Positions 37,702-46,578 of a stretch of DNA of 64,000 nt are shown here, piece by piece; position 1 is the first letter of the stretch; each line of letters starts with the position of its first letter. The stretch is from assembly GCF_000724085.1 (NCBI RefSeq), contig NZ_CCDL010000004.1, positions 203,068-267,067 of the forward strand. Reading direction: 5' to 3'. The stretch comes from Oceanobacillus manasiensis. Lineage in GTDB: Bacteria; Bacillota; Bacilli; Bacillales; Amphibacillaceae. The position numbers were made by a program, and so were the translations under genes. The notes under the pieces were generated by a model. The model ran no database searches and was not told where the DNA came from. It was given only the letters and a program-made list of their open reading frames with translations.

Positions 37702-39900
37702 TCAACCTAATATCCGTTTGATTAAATCTTTCCATAATTGTGTTAAATCATGATTTGTAGCATGGTTGTATTCTTTTTGATATAACATTTGTTCATAATG
37801 GAAAGTCAGCTTTTTCATATCATTTGTATAATAGGCTTTATCTACCTGTAATGCATATTCTCTCAATGTCTGTTCTGGTTGCTTTTGAACACCCTCATGT
37901 TTTAAAAGTTTCACTAGAAAATGATAGGCATCTTGGAATCCTTCAGGCCCCTCTGATTTGTCTAGTTTTTTTGCGACAAGCTTGGATTGCAAGCGAAACC
38001 TCTTCCGGTATCCAATGAATAGAAGAACGCCGATCACGACAGCAATTATCGTAACGTATAACCAATTAAATTGGAATGTGGAATCATCCTTGTTATTCGC
38101 CGCCGCTGCTTCTGTTTCATCCTCTTCTTCTACATCCTGTTCTGGTTGCTCTCTGTCTTCAGGTTGTTCTGGTGTTTCAGGGGCATCGTCTTGATTGAGC
38201 TCATTGTTATCAAAATCTGTCTGAAAGTCCGTAGGGTTAGAGAACCCTTGTGTTGGTTCAAACGGTACCCAACCAATTTCAGGGAAATAAACTTCTACCC
38301 ATGAATGGGCATTAGCATTCGTTACTTCGTACAGATCTTGTTTCCCGTTATGACCAATGTTGAAATCTTTTACTTCCCCACTCGTAAATCCCTTTGCCCA
38401 TCTTGCGGGTATATCAAGCGAACGCAGTAAGACGACCATTGAAGTAGAATAATTGTCACAATACCCGACCTGTGATTCAAATAAAAATTGATCTACATAA
38501 TCTTCATCTTCATCAGGTACCGGAACGTCAGTGGTTTGATAAGTAAACCCGTTTGTACCAAAATACTGTTCCACTGCTTTTACTTTTTCGTACCTTGTGT
38601 CAAAAGCATCCGTTATTTCCTCTGCTAACTCGCCTACCCTGTCAGGAATGTCAGGAAGACTTGTATATTGATCATCAAGGAATGGATCATTATTACCTGC
38701 TTCTCTTAAATCATTTAAAGAAAATGTTGGCTGCTGATAAAATAAACTATATCTGTCTAAACTTACATCCTCACCGTCAATTCTTGGCTGTATAGCAGTG
38801 GTCTCCACATCGTAGAAGAAATCAGGCATATCATAAGAATAGGCACTAGTAATTCCATAAGGATAGACTAACTTTTTAATAGAAACATTACCAAGGAATT
38901 CAACTTCCGCCTCCCGCCATGCTGTTTCTACACTGGAGAGAAAAGTACGTGTTATCTCCCAATCTGAGCCATTATCCAACTGGCTGTAGCCTCCACTAGA
39001 GGAACTTTCCCAGCCCTTTCCTGTATAAACATCCTTGCTTTCAATATGCCAATAGTGATCATCTTCAGCAACTGCTTCAAAAACGGGTGTGTAGTCCTGA
39101 ACAAAAGAACCACCTAATTGTGAGTCATCTTCTCCATACCCAACTTTTTGCACCCCGCCCTCAAGATTTCCTGCATTTTCAGCAGTACTTTTAATAAAAG
39201 GAACGGGATCTGGCCATTGTGGGGAAAGCTTTGGTGCCGCAAACCCGACTAATGTAGAAAAAAGCACCATCGCAATCAAAGGAAGTATCCAAATAGGATT
39301 TTTTCTCATCCTATGTAAGCGGGTTGACTCTCTACTCATTTCTTTCATTAGGTTTGCCATACCCAAGGCGACAAAGGCAAGAAAGAAGGTTCTAACTATT
39401 GCCATACCACCATCGTAAATGGTGAAGGTATCGAGTACTGCCAAGTAAATAAAGGTTAATAACACAAATAGGAGGACTCGTTTCATGACGACAAACCAAT
39501 AATGTAACAGATAGCTCATCAGCCAAATTAGTAGAAGAAAGAGCCCACTACGAAATAATGGAGTCAGCGCAAACCACTCACGACCGAAAAGAGCAATGAT
39601 GTTATGCATGGTGTCTTGTAATAAAAGGGTAAACCATTCTGGTGACAATAAACCGGAAGTTATAAATAATAGGTTTAGCGCAATTAACATGCCCATCCCT
39701 TTTAAAAGAAAGGAAACCCACCATTTAATCTGAAATATAGAAAGCGTGAAGCAAAACACTGCGTAGAAAATAAATACGCTAAGCCCTGTTGTATCTGTGA
39801 TGTCTTGAAGGGGATAAAGCCATTCCAGGAATAAAAAGAACCCACAAAGATACAGAAGAGACACGTAAAAAAATGATTTTTGATCTGTCGTATTTCTCAT
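37702..39900 (-). CDS. TgpA-like transglutaminase-family membrane protein (DUF3488/DUF4129)
   Basis: 732 aa. Residues 1-220 hold about six membrane segments (DUF3488). The extracytoplasmic transglutaminase core has Cys in VGYCDNYST near residue 476, His in NAHSWVEVYFP near 531 and Asp/Glu near GWVPFEPT. An acidic Glu-rich linker, one more membrane helix (about 630) and a C-terminal cytosolic DUF4129 follow. It ends an operon with the MoxR and DUF58 genes, overlapping the latter by 4 bp, as in B. subtilis yeaCD-yebA just before guaA. The substrate is unknown. Confidence 0.9.
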   Translation of the reverse strand: MRNTTDQKSFFYVSLLYLCGFFLFLEWLYPLQDITDTTGLSVFIFYAVFCFTLSIFQIKWWVSFLLKGMGMLIALNLLFITSGLLSPEWFTLLLQDTMHNIIALFGREWFALTPLFRSGLFLLLIWLMSYLLHYWFVVMKRVLLFVLLTFIYLAVLDTFTIYDGGMAIVRTFFLAFVALGMANLMKEMSRESTRLHRMRKNPIWILPLIAMVLFSTLVGFAAPKLSPQWPDPVPFIKSTAENAGNLEGGVQKVGYGEDDSQLGGSFVQDYTPVFEAVAEDDHYWHIESKDVYTGKGWESSSSGGYSQLDNGSDWEITRTFLSSVETAWREAEVEFLGNVSIKKLVYPYGITSAYSYDMPDFFYDVETTAIQPRIDGEDVSLDRYSLFYQQPTFSLNDLREAGNNDPFLDDQYTSLPDIPDRVGELAEEITDAFDTRYEKVKAVEQYFGTNGFTYQTTDVPVPDEDEDYVDQFLFESQVGYCDNYSTSMVVLLRSLDIPARWAKGFTSGEVKDFNIGHNGKQDLYEVTNANAHSWVEVYFPEIGWVPFEPTQGFSNPTDFQTDFDNNELNQDDAPETPEQPEDREQPEQDVEEEDETEAAAANNKDDSTFQFNWLYVTIIAVVIGVLLFIGYRKRFRLQSKLVAKKLDKSEGPEGFQDAYHFLVKLLKHEGVQKQPEQTLREYALQVDKAYYTNDMKKLTFHYEQMLYQKEYNHATNHDLTQLWKDLIKRILG

Positions 39901-41168
39901 ATATTGCTCACCTCAAGGGGATTTGTTAAGAATTCAGCTTCGGTTAATAAGCAAAAGGATACCCCTTCGAATCGATATCTTTCTAATGCAATTCGCTCTG
40001 TTTCTGAAATATTTCCATAGGTTGGTACATAAAGGATCACAATTCGTTTCATCCGTTGTTTTAATTTTTTGGTCATATCATTAAAACCTTGATCGATGTT
40101 ACTTGTAATCAACATGACGATATTCCCGCTGTCTAGTTTAATCAACTCTTCCTTTAACTTTAGAGAGAATGGCTTAACCCCTCCTGGTTGAAGCCTGGTC
40201 AAGTGCTGCCTTACCAACTCTTTCTTTTTTGGTTCATTATGCACTGGAACATGTACAGATTCTTCTCCAATTGTTAGTAAGCCAACTTCTGACCCTTGTT
40301 TTTGAAGTTCGTGCATAAGCGAAATAGTTAACTCCAACGTTGCTTCATAGGTAACATGGTTACCGTCTTCGTAGGAACAACTATCTAATACGAGTAATAT
40401 TTCTGTGCTTTTTTCCTGTTCAAATTCTTTTGTAATCATGGTGTTCTTTTTAGCTGTCTGTTTCCAGTCAATCCAGGAAAACTTGTCACCAGGCATGTAT
40501 TCCCTAATCCCTGTTGCAACATTAGTATTCTTTAATTGCAACGATTGTGTAGAGGAAACCGATCCTTGGCCAAAACTGCTCAATTGTTTGTCCAGCTTCA
40601 CAGGCCTTGCATTAGGGTATGCGATTAGTTGATCTTCTACCGTAAATACAAAATCCTTTTTCACCATTCCAAAAACATCTCCCGTTCGGATCCGAATATC
40701 GTTTAGCTGGTGTTCTCCTCGTGGGATTTGTTTCATTGAATAAGTTAATTCAAACTCCTTTTTAAAATAAGGAAAGACAATCCTCTTAATCTCTCGTTTC
40801 TTAAATAGCTTTTCTGGATTCTTCATAAATCGGTACTTTTCCTTGCGACTATCAATCCGGTGAAGTGAGTCAGGAAAAACTTCCTCGCAAACACAAAAAT
40901 ACAGCGGGAAAGGAATAGTCCGTTTCACATGAATGGTGACATCTATACCGTCACCCGCCTGTATGACATGGCGGGATAGCTTTCTCGATACCTTCCAGTT
41001 CCGCATTGGATAAAGAAGTAAACTAATATGGTATATGCCCAATGGTAAAAAGGAATAAAACAAAAACCAGCTTACAAACCCTCCTTGAAACATGGCATAG
41101 GCAAAGAGCGAAACCAGTAGAAAAATTATAAAAGCGAAATTTCCGACGAACTTAAGGTTTTCCTTCAT
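39897..41168 (-). CDS. DUF58 family protein (YeaD-like)
   Basis: 423 aa. Two hydrophobic segments at residues 9-60, then a soluble part. The DUF58 signature IREYMPGDKFSWIDWKQTAK is near residue 223, followed by a vWA-like fold (LVLDSCS near 258 with a metal-site pattern, LLTIGEE near 300, IVMLITS near 352). It is the middle gene of the MoxR-DUF58-transglutaminase operon and touches both neighbours. Role in cell envelope or complex assembly is inferred for the family. Confidence 0.9.
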   Translation of the reverse strand: MKENLKFVGNFAFIIFLLVSLFAYAMFQGGFVSWFLFYSFLPLGIYHISLLLYPMRNWKVSRKLSRHVIQAGDGIDVTIHVKRTIPFPLYFCVCEEVFPDSLHRIDSRKEKYRFMKNPEKLFKKREIKRIVFPYFKKEFELTYSMKQIPRGEHQLNDIRIRTGDVFGMVKKDFVFTVEDQLIAYPNARPVKLDKQLSSFGQGSVSSTQSLQLKNTNVATGIREYMPGDKFSWIDWKQTAKKNTMITKEFEQEKSTEILLVLDSCSYEDGNHVTYEATLELTISLMHELQKQGSEVGLLTIGEESVHVPVHNEPKKKELVRQHLTRLQPGGVKPFSLKLKEELIKLDSGNIVMLITSNIDQGFNDMTKKLKQRMKRIVILYVPTYGNISETERIALERYRFEGVSFCLLTEAEFLTNPLEVSNI

Positions 41169-42130
41169 TAAGTAAATTCCTTCCGAATCGGGATGTGAAC
41201 ATTTTTAATAATAGATTCTATGACCTGCTCACTTGTCGTGCCATCATATTTTGCTTCTGAAGTCAAAATAACTCGATGTGCAAGCACATACGGAGCAAGG
41301 TGTTTCACATCATCAGGAATAACATAATCTCTTCCATTAATATAAGCAAACGCCTTAGATGCACGCATTAAGGCAATCGAGCCACGTGGACTGACACCTA
41401 AATAAATGGCTGCATTAGCACGTGTACTTGAGACTAGATTGAGGATATAATGTTGTACATTCTTATCTATATAAACTTGTTTAACCTCTTCCTGAATCTG
41501 AATCAATTCTTCACGAGACATCACCGCACTTATGGATTCAATTGGATGTTCCCCGCCTGTTCTATCCAGCATTTCCAGTTCTTCGGCAAACGTCGGGTAA
41601 CCCATCTTTAGCTTTAAAATAAAACGATCCAACTGGGCTTCAGGTAAAGGGTATGTTCCTTCATACTCAATAGGGTTCTGTGTAGCCATAACGAAAAATG
41701 GCTTTTGTAGTGGAAGCGTATTCCCATCAACGGTAACATTTTTTTCTTCCATTGCTTCAAGGAGTGATGACTGTGTCTTAGGAGAGGTACGGTTTATTTC
41801 ATCTGCTAGAATAATATTGCCAAGTATCGGTCCACCACGAAACTCAAACTCTAGTTCCTTGGGGTTATAAATAGAGATGCCGGTAACATCAGAGGGTAGT
41901 AGGTCTGGAGTAAACTGGATTCTGCGGAAATCACAATCCAAGGATTTCGCCAAAGTACGTACGAGCATTGTTTTACCCACACCCGGTACATCTTCTAGTA
42001 GTACATGACCCTGTGCTAACAAAGCTACTAGACTTAAGGTGGCTGCTTCCTCTTTTCCTATCATAACCCTTCTTATATTTTCGAGCACATCCCCTATTCG
42101 TTGGTTATAAACAAAGGTTTCCTGCATCAA
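41168..42130 (-). CDS. MoxR-family AAA+ ATPase (YeaC-like)
   Basis: 320 aa. Walker A DVPGVGKTMLV near residue 43; Walker B ILADEINR near 108 followed by TSPKTQSSLLEAMEE; sensor and lid segments VATQNPIEYEGTYPLPEAQLDRF and RGSIALMRASKAFA near 263. MoxR ATPases work as chaperones for vWA proteins, and a DUF58 gene follows directly (1-bp overlap). First gene of its operon. Confidence 0.94.
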   Translation of the reverse strand: MMQETFVYNQRIGDVLENIRRVMIGKEEAATLSLVALLAQGHVLLEDVPGVGKTMLVRTLAKSLDCDFRRIQFTPDLLPSDVTGISIYNPKELEFEFRGGPILGNIILADEINRTSPKTQSSLLEAMEEKNVTVDGNTLPLQKPFFVMATQNPIEYEGTYPLPEAQLDRFILKLKMGYPTFAEELEMLDRTGGEHPIESISAVMSREELIQIQEEVKQVYIDKNVQHYILNLVSSTRANAAIYLGVSPRGSIALMRASKAFAYINGRDYVIPDDVKHLAPYVLAHRVILTSEAKYDGTTSEQVIESIIKNVHIPIRKEFT

Positions 42131-42386
42131 TTGTGAACCCCTCTCTGACTAATTCGTAATATGATAATTTGTATAACGTACTAAACAATACGATATATAC
42201 TATAACTATACTAAAAAAGACCTATGAAGAAAAGACATCTTCTATAGCAATACATTCCTATTATATACAATTTCATAGATTCACATACACAGGAATGGAA
42301 GTTTTCTGATACCTTTTAATCGCATGTATAAACACAAAAAGAGAGAGAAGCACAATGCTTCTCTCTCTTAAACTTATCTATTGACA
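42131..42386. other. Intergenic region upstream of the MoxR operon
   Basis: Holds the MoxR-operon promoter region and, at 42337-42370, the terminator of the KGG-repeat gene. No ORF of note. Confidence 0.5.
42337..42370 (-). terminator. Terminator after KGG-repeat gene 1
   Basis: AAGAGAGAGAAGCA, short loop, TGCTTCTCTCTCTT and TTTG on the minus strand. Confidence 0.85.
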
Positions 42387-42752
42387 TTAAGAATTGTTGT
42401 TGTTATTGTTGCGTTGTTGATTATTGTTGTTGGCGCGAGAGTTTCCACCTTTTTGACCGATTTCTTCATAGAATTCTTTATCATGGTTTTTAGAGGTTGT
42501 CTCTCCGCCTTTTTGCCCAATATCTTGATAAAAGTCTTGATCATGATTTTGGGAAGTTGTTTCTCCGCCTTTTTGACCGATATCTTGATAGAATTCTTTG
42601 TCATGATTCTGGGAGGTTGTTTCTCCGCCTTTTTGTCCGATATCTTGATAGAATTCTTTGTCATGATTTCTTGCTGTTTTGTTTCCACCTTTTTGTCCTG
42701 CTTGTTCTAGAGACATTTTTTCATTGTTGTTCTTGTTATTGTTCTTAGCCAT
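42387..42752 (-). CDS. KGG-repeat stress protein 1 (GsiB-like)
   Basis: About 121-aa hydrophilic protein, almost all repeats of 20 residues with consensus GQKGG-x-T-x-x-NHD-K-E-F-Y-x-x-I (five copies), ending in an Asn/Gln tail. This is the KGG/stress-induced repeat found in GsiB, which resembles plant LEA proteins; such proteins are thought to protect against water loss. Start at ATG 42752, GGAGATGTTAAAC upstream. The frame extends to 42761, but that ATG touches the ribosome site. Its duplicate is the next gene. Confidence 0.88.
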   Translation of the reverse strand: MAKNNNKNNNEKMSLEQAGQKGGNKTARNHDKEFYQDIGQKGGETTSQNHDKEFYQDIGQKGGETTSQNHDQDFYQDIGQKGGETTSKNHDKEFYEEIGQKGGNSRANNNNQQRNNNNNNS

Positions 42753-42838
42753 GTTTAACATCTCCTCTCAGTTTGTAGATAAAAAGTGTCCTCATTTTAG
42801 CTTTTCTAATCATGTGTTTTTAAAGACTTGTTCAACTT

Positions 42839-43123
42839 TTAGCTATTGTTGTTATTGTCGTTTTGGCGAGCTCTTTCTTTTCCGCCCTTTGAACCAATTT
42901 CTTCATAAAATTCTTGGTCATGGTTACGAGAAGTAGCTTTTCCACCTTTTTGGCCGATCTCTTCATAGAATTCTTTGTCATGATTTTGTGCAGTAGTGTT
43001 TCCGCCTTTTTCTCCGATATCTTGATAGAATTCTTGATCGTGATTTCGTGCTGTTTTATTTCCGCCTTTTTGTCCTGCTTGCTCGCGAGACATTTTTCCA
43101 TTATTGTTATTGTTCTTAGCCAT
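42839..43123 (-). CDS. KGG-repeat stress protein 2 (GsiB-like)
   Basis: About 94-aa paralogue of the gene at 42387, with four GEKGG/GQKGG repeats and a C-terminal Asn run. Its first line MAKNNNNNGKMSREQAGQKG matches the other copy closely. The leader sequences match too (GGAGATGTTAAACATGGC), so the promoter-leader region was probably duplicated along with the gene. Start chosen as for the paralogue. Confidence 0.88.
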   Translation of the reverse strand: MAKNNNNNGKMSREQAGQKGGNKTARNHDQEFYQDIGEKGGNTTAQNHDKEFYEEIGQKGGKATSRNHDQEFYEEIGSKGGKERARQNDNNNNS

Positions 43124-43249
43124 GTTTAACATCTCCTCCCAATAATTTTTGGCTTTTGTCTTCGCCTACAGTTATTGTGATTCCACGTAAACATATAATT
43201 AAACGTTTTTCTTGAGATTTTTTCTGAACTCCCTTTAAGCCTTTCCATA

Positions 43250-43405
43250 TCAGGGTTTTTCTATTTTTTTCTTAATTTTTTCTAGTGCTTTCTCTGCTGC
43301 ATTATCCTTCTCTTCCTTTTCTTTATCTTCCAGCTGGAAATCCTGTCGATCACTTTGCGGGATATTAAAATATCCTTCGTTATCCGATTTACTGCGCAGG
43401 ATCAT
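43250..43405 (-). CDS. Small charged protein downstream of the putative Thr hydrolase
   Basis: 51 aa from ATG 43405 (GGAAGGAG upstream). It is rich in Lys and Glu, with a C-terminal helix KEKEEKDNAAEKALEKIKKK that would form a charged amphipathic or coiled structure. The frame extends to 43444, where no ribosome site is seen. It follows the gene at 43449 closely, so both should be cotranscribed. No family recognised. Confidence 0.6.
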   Translation of the reverse strand: MILRSKSDNEGYFNIPQSDRQDFQLEDKEKEEKDNAAEKALEKIKKKIEKP

Positions 43406-43448
43406 GGCCTCTACAACTCCTTCCCAAAAATAATAACCATACATACAT

Positions 43449-44705
43449 CTAGTTATTTAAAACGGGGTCAATATAATTTTTACGCTTTACCCAGACAAAA
43501 CCGTCTCCCTTTGTGATGACAGCTACATCAACTGGTGGACCGACTGACTCTGTGGCTCTAGATACCCGACGCTTGAAGGACGTTAAATTAACTAGCGCCT
43601 CTGCCATGTCAGCTAGTTCCTCCTTAGGAAGGGAACGAACAATTCCCAATAAAGGAGTAATATAGTTTGACTGTCTGTACTCGTCCACAGCGTCTTCTAT
43701 AGACTCATATACGTCATTACCCATTTTTTCCATTTTGCTAACCTGTTCTTCTGTTAGAGAAAGTTGCAAATAGTTTTCTACTTGTTGATGATAGGTAGAA
43801 AGAACTTTGTGCACGATCCCTAGTATGGCATCCTCCATATTGGGTTCAATTCCACCCATAAAGGAATCCACCATTTCTCTTTGCGCGAATGGTGTAATAG
43901 CAGCAGTTCCACTATCTTTACTATTTGAATAGCTAATCTTTTTCTCTAATACCTTTTTATACTTTAATTGACCGAAAACAAAGCCTTCCAAGCGGTAATT
44001 TAACAATTGGGGGAATATTTCTTCTTCCCCGAATCCAGCGATGACCAGTCCTGTACTCCCCAAGCTAAAATAATCTTTTCGTACAACTTCAAAGACAAAC
44101 CTGGATAGTTTTTCTCTTATGTGATCAGGAATGTTGTATGAAATAAAATCGTCATTCACCTCTTGAATCACCTTATGAAATTCTTGTTTAAAAATATCTA
44201 AGTCCATATCTATATAAATCTCTTCTTTTTCTTCATACTCTTTCTTTACCTTATCAATCTGGTTGGCCAATAACCTTGTCGCATCGTCATCGGTGACCTC
44301 ATTCCCTTGCTGTCTCTCCTCTTCCAATTCTTCCTCTACAGTTTTTATTAAACGTTTGAGGTTATCTGAATAGGATCGATAAATAATAACTTCTTCCATT
44401 TCTTTCACATTAAACCTTCCGTCCTGCTTAATGAATGCGATAAAGTCTTCCATATAGGATGACAGGTATCGAAGCTTTTTATCTCCAACATAATCACGAT
44501 AGGATTTAATGATTACATCCCATGGTACTTCCATAAAAGATGCTGCCCCATAAACCATTATTCCGACAGAGTGATCGTTTGAAATGGAGAAGAGCTTATT
44601 AGCTGAATTGTATACCTTCTGCACACCATCTCTTCCACTCGTAATGGCACTGTCAGCTGCTAGAGACATTCCTAACTTATTCATAATTGCTACTTCTGCT
44701 GTCAT
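43449..44705 (-). CDS. Putative N-terminal-threonine hydrolase (proteasome-like fold), uncharacterised
   Basis: 418 aa. The start reads M-T-A-E-V-A-I-M-N then G-M-S-L-A-A-D-S-A-I-T-S-G, followed by Y-N-S-A-N-K-L-F. If the initial Met is removed, Thr is residue 1, Asp residue 17 and Lys residue 36. In proteasome beta subunits and HslV the catalytic set is T1, D17 and K33. The following IMVYGAASFMEVPWDVIIKSY also fits a beta-sandwich. The middle (110-185) is charged and helical. This is inferred; the family is known only as hypothetical to me. AGGAGG lies before the ATG. Confidence 0.6.
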   Translation of the reverse strand: MTAEVAIMNKLGMSLAADSAITSGRDGVQKVYNSANKLFSISNDHSVGIMVYGAASFMEVPWDVIIKSYRDYVGDKKLRYLSSYMEDFIAFIKQDGRFNVKEMEEVIIYRSYSDNLKRLIKTVEEELEEERQQGNEVTDDDATRLLANQIDKVKKEYEEKEEIYIDMDLDIFKQEFHKVIQEVNDDFISYNIPDHIREKLSRFVFEVVRKDYFSLGSTGLVIAGFGEEEIFPQLLNYRLEGFVFGQLKYKKVLEKKISYSNSKDSGTAAITPFAQREMVDSFMGGIEPNMEDAILGIVHKVLSTYHQQVENYLQLSLTEEQVSKMEKMGNDVYESIEDAVDEYRQSNYITPLLGIVRSLPKEELADMAEALVNLTSFKRRVSRATESVGPPVDVAVITKGDGFVWVKRKNYIDPVLNN

Positions 44706-44862
44706 ACAGGTTCCTCCTTTCTGCTTCTATTTTCCCTGTATCCCCCCCGTGTCACGCTTCAAACAAAAATTCTATATACAAAAAAGCCGAACGCATTCGA
44801 CTTAACTTTCGAATGACGTTCGACTTCTGTTTCGTATATTGTATTTGTAATCTCTATCCGAT

Positions 44863-46404
44863 TTAGTTCGGGTATTCGAGTGGTCCACCTGGTCCAAGCG
44901 GAATACCAAATAACATCCAAATGATGAGCATAATCGTCCATCCGATTAGGAAGAAAATAGAATATGGTATCATGGTTGAAATCAATGTTCCAATACCCAT
45001 TTTCTTGTCATACTTCTGCGCGAATGCAATAATGATTGCGAAATAAGTCATCAATGGCGAAATAATATTGGTTGTAGAGTCCGCTACACGGTAAGCCATT
45101 TGAGTCAACTCTGGAGAGTAACCCAACTGCATCATGATTGGCACAAAGATAGGTGCCATCATTGCCCATTTTGCTGAAGCACTACCAATAAATAGGTTGA
45201 TAAAAGCTGTTATTATAATGAACATTAAAATAAGCGGGATTCCTGTTAAACTGATGCTGTCAAGGAACTCAGCTCCATAGACACCAAGCACTAGACCCAT
45301 ATTAGATTCATTAAAGTATGCAACAAATTGCCCAGCTGTAAAGGCAAGGACAATGAACATTCCCATTGATGCCATTGTGTCAGACATTTGTCCAGCTACA
45401 TCTTTATCATTACGGACTACCTTTGTCACCATTCCGTAAACCAGTCCTGGTAGGAAGAAAAGAATTGCGATAATTGGAACAAGTGAGCTCATGAATGGCG
45501 ACTGTACAATCTGATCCATTGTTGACCCTTCTGTTCCACGCATCGGTGCATTTTCTGGAAGAATAAGTAACGCAGTCAGCCCCAAACCAATAAGGAGCGA
45601 AACTCCAGCCCAGATTAACCCTTTTTTCTCAATCGGTTTTAATCCTTCTAAGTTTTCTTCTGTTTCTTCACCTTTATAGCTTCCTAGGCGAGGTTCAACA
45701 ATTTTCTCTGTCACCCATGTACCTATTAAAGTAAGTACGAAGACTGAAGCTGCAATGAAGAACCAGTTCATCGCAATGTTCATTGTTTCTGCATAGGCTG
45801 GATCAATAACAGATGCCGCAGCAATTGTTAACTCTCCAAGCATAACATCCGTTCCAGATAGTAATAAGTTCGCACTAAAACCAGCTGAGACACCGGCAAA
45901 TGCAGCAGCAAGTCCACCTAATGGATGTCTGCCTAACGCAGCAAAAATCAAGGCACCTAGTGGTGGTAGTACTACATAACCTGCATCCGATGCTACACTA
46001 GACATAATCCCTGCGAACACAAGACCAAGCGTTATAAAACGGTTTGGTACAGATAAAACAAAGCCACGAAGCATTGCGCTAATTAATCCAGTACGCTCTG
46101 CCACTCCAATTCCAAGCATTGTAACAAGCACAACACCTAGCGGAGCGAAGCCAATGAAGTTATCTGTCATACTAGAGAAAATGTATTGAATCCCTTCTGC
46201 ATTAAGCAGGTTCGTGATTTCTACCATTTCTCCTTCTTCACCGGGATGTTCTACACTAATTCCCAACTGAGAAAGTACGGCTGAGAAAACCAACACCAGC
46301 AATGCTAATATTGCGAATAATGTGACGGGATGCGGTAGTTTATTACCAAGAAACTCTATCCCGTCTAAAGACTTCTGGAATAAACCTCTTTTCGTTTTCC
46401 CCAT
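44863..46404 (-). CDS. AbgT-family transporter (YdaH-like)
   Basis: 513-aa membrane protein with 11-13 hydrophobic segments. N-terminus with GIEFLGNKLPHPVTLFAILA, then IGFAPLGVVLVTMLGIGVAE near residue 80, MSSVASDAGYVVLPPLGALI near 120 and ADSTTNIISPLMTYFAI near 450, which are hallmarks of AbgT (p-aminobenzoyl-glutamate) family transporters. Some members export sulfonamides instead. The amidase encoded upstream could act on related conjugates, but that link is only positional. Confidence 0.9.
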   Translation of the reverse strand: MGKTKRGLFQKSLDGIEFLGNKLPHPVTLFAILALLVLVFSAVLSQLGISVEHPGEEGEMVEITNLLNAEGIQYIFSSMTDNFIGFAPLGVVLVTMLGIGVAERTGLISAMLRGFVLSVPNRFITLGLVFAGIMSSVASDAGYVVLPPLGALIFAALGRHPLGGLAAAFAGVSAGFSANLLLSGTDVMLGELTIAAASVIDPAYAETMNIAMNWFFIAASVFVLTLIGTWVTEKIVEPRLGSYKGEETEENLEGLKPIEKKGLIWAGVSLLIGLGLTALLILPENAPMRGTEGSTMDQIVQSPFMSSLVPIIAILFFLPGLVYGMVTKVVRNDKDVAGQMSDTMASMGMFIVLAFTAGQFVAYFNESNMGLVLGVYGAEFLDSISLTGIPLILMFIIITAFINLFIGSASAKWAMMAPIFVPIMMQLGYSPELTQMAYRVADSTTNIISPLMTYFAIIIAFAQKYDKKMGIGTLISTMIPYSIFFLIGWTIMLIIWMLFGIPLGPGGPLEYPN

Positions 46405-46578
46405 ATATTTCTTCTCCCCTTTTCATTGCTAAATGAATAATATTCTGAAAATAACACCAACATGAAGGCGCACGTTTTATTATAAAGGGTATATCCCTAA
46501 TTGGGAACCGTTTATAAAAAGTAATAAAACTAGTATTATTCATAAGATTATTACTAGGTAAAATAAACAGATAACCCA

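Noticed and set aside
42381..42748. Plus-strand ORFs opposite the KGG genes
   Set aside because: Low-complexity complement of the repeats with Phe/Leu-rich product; the minus strand has ribosome sites and a known family.
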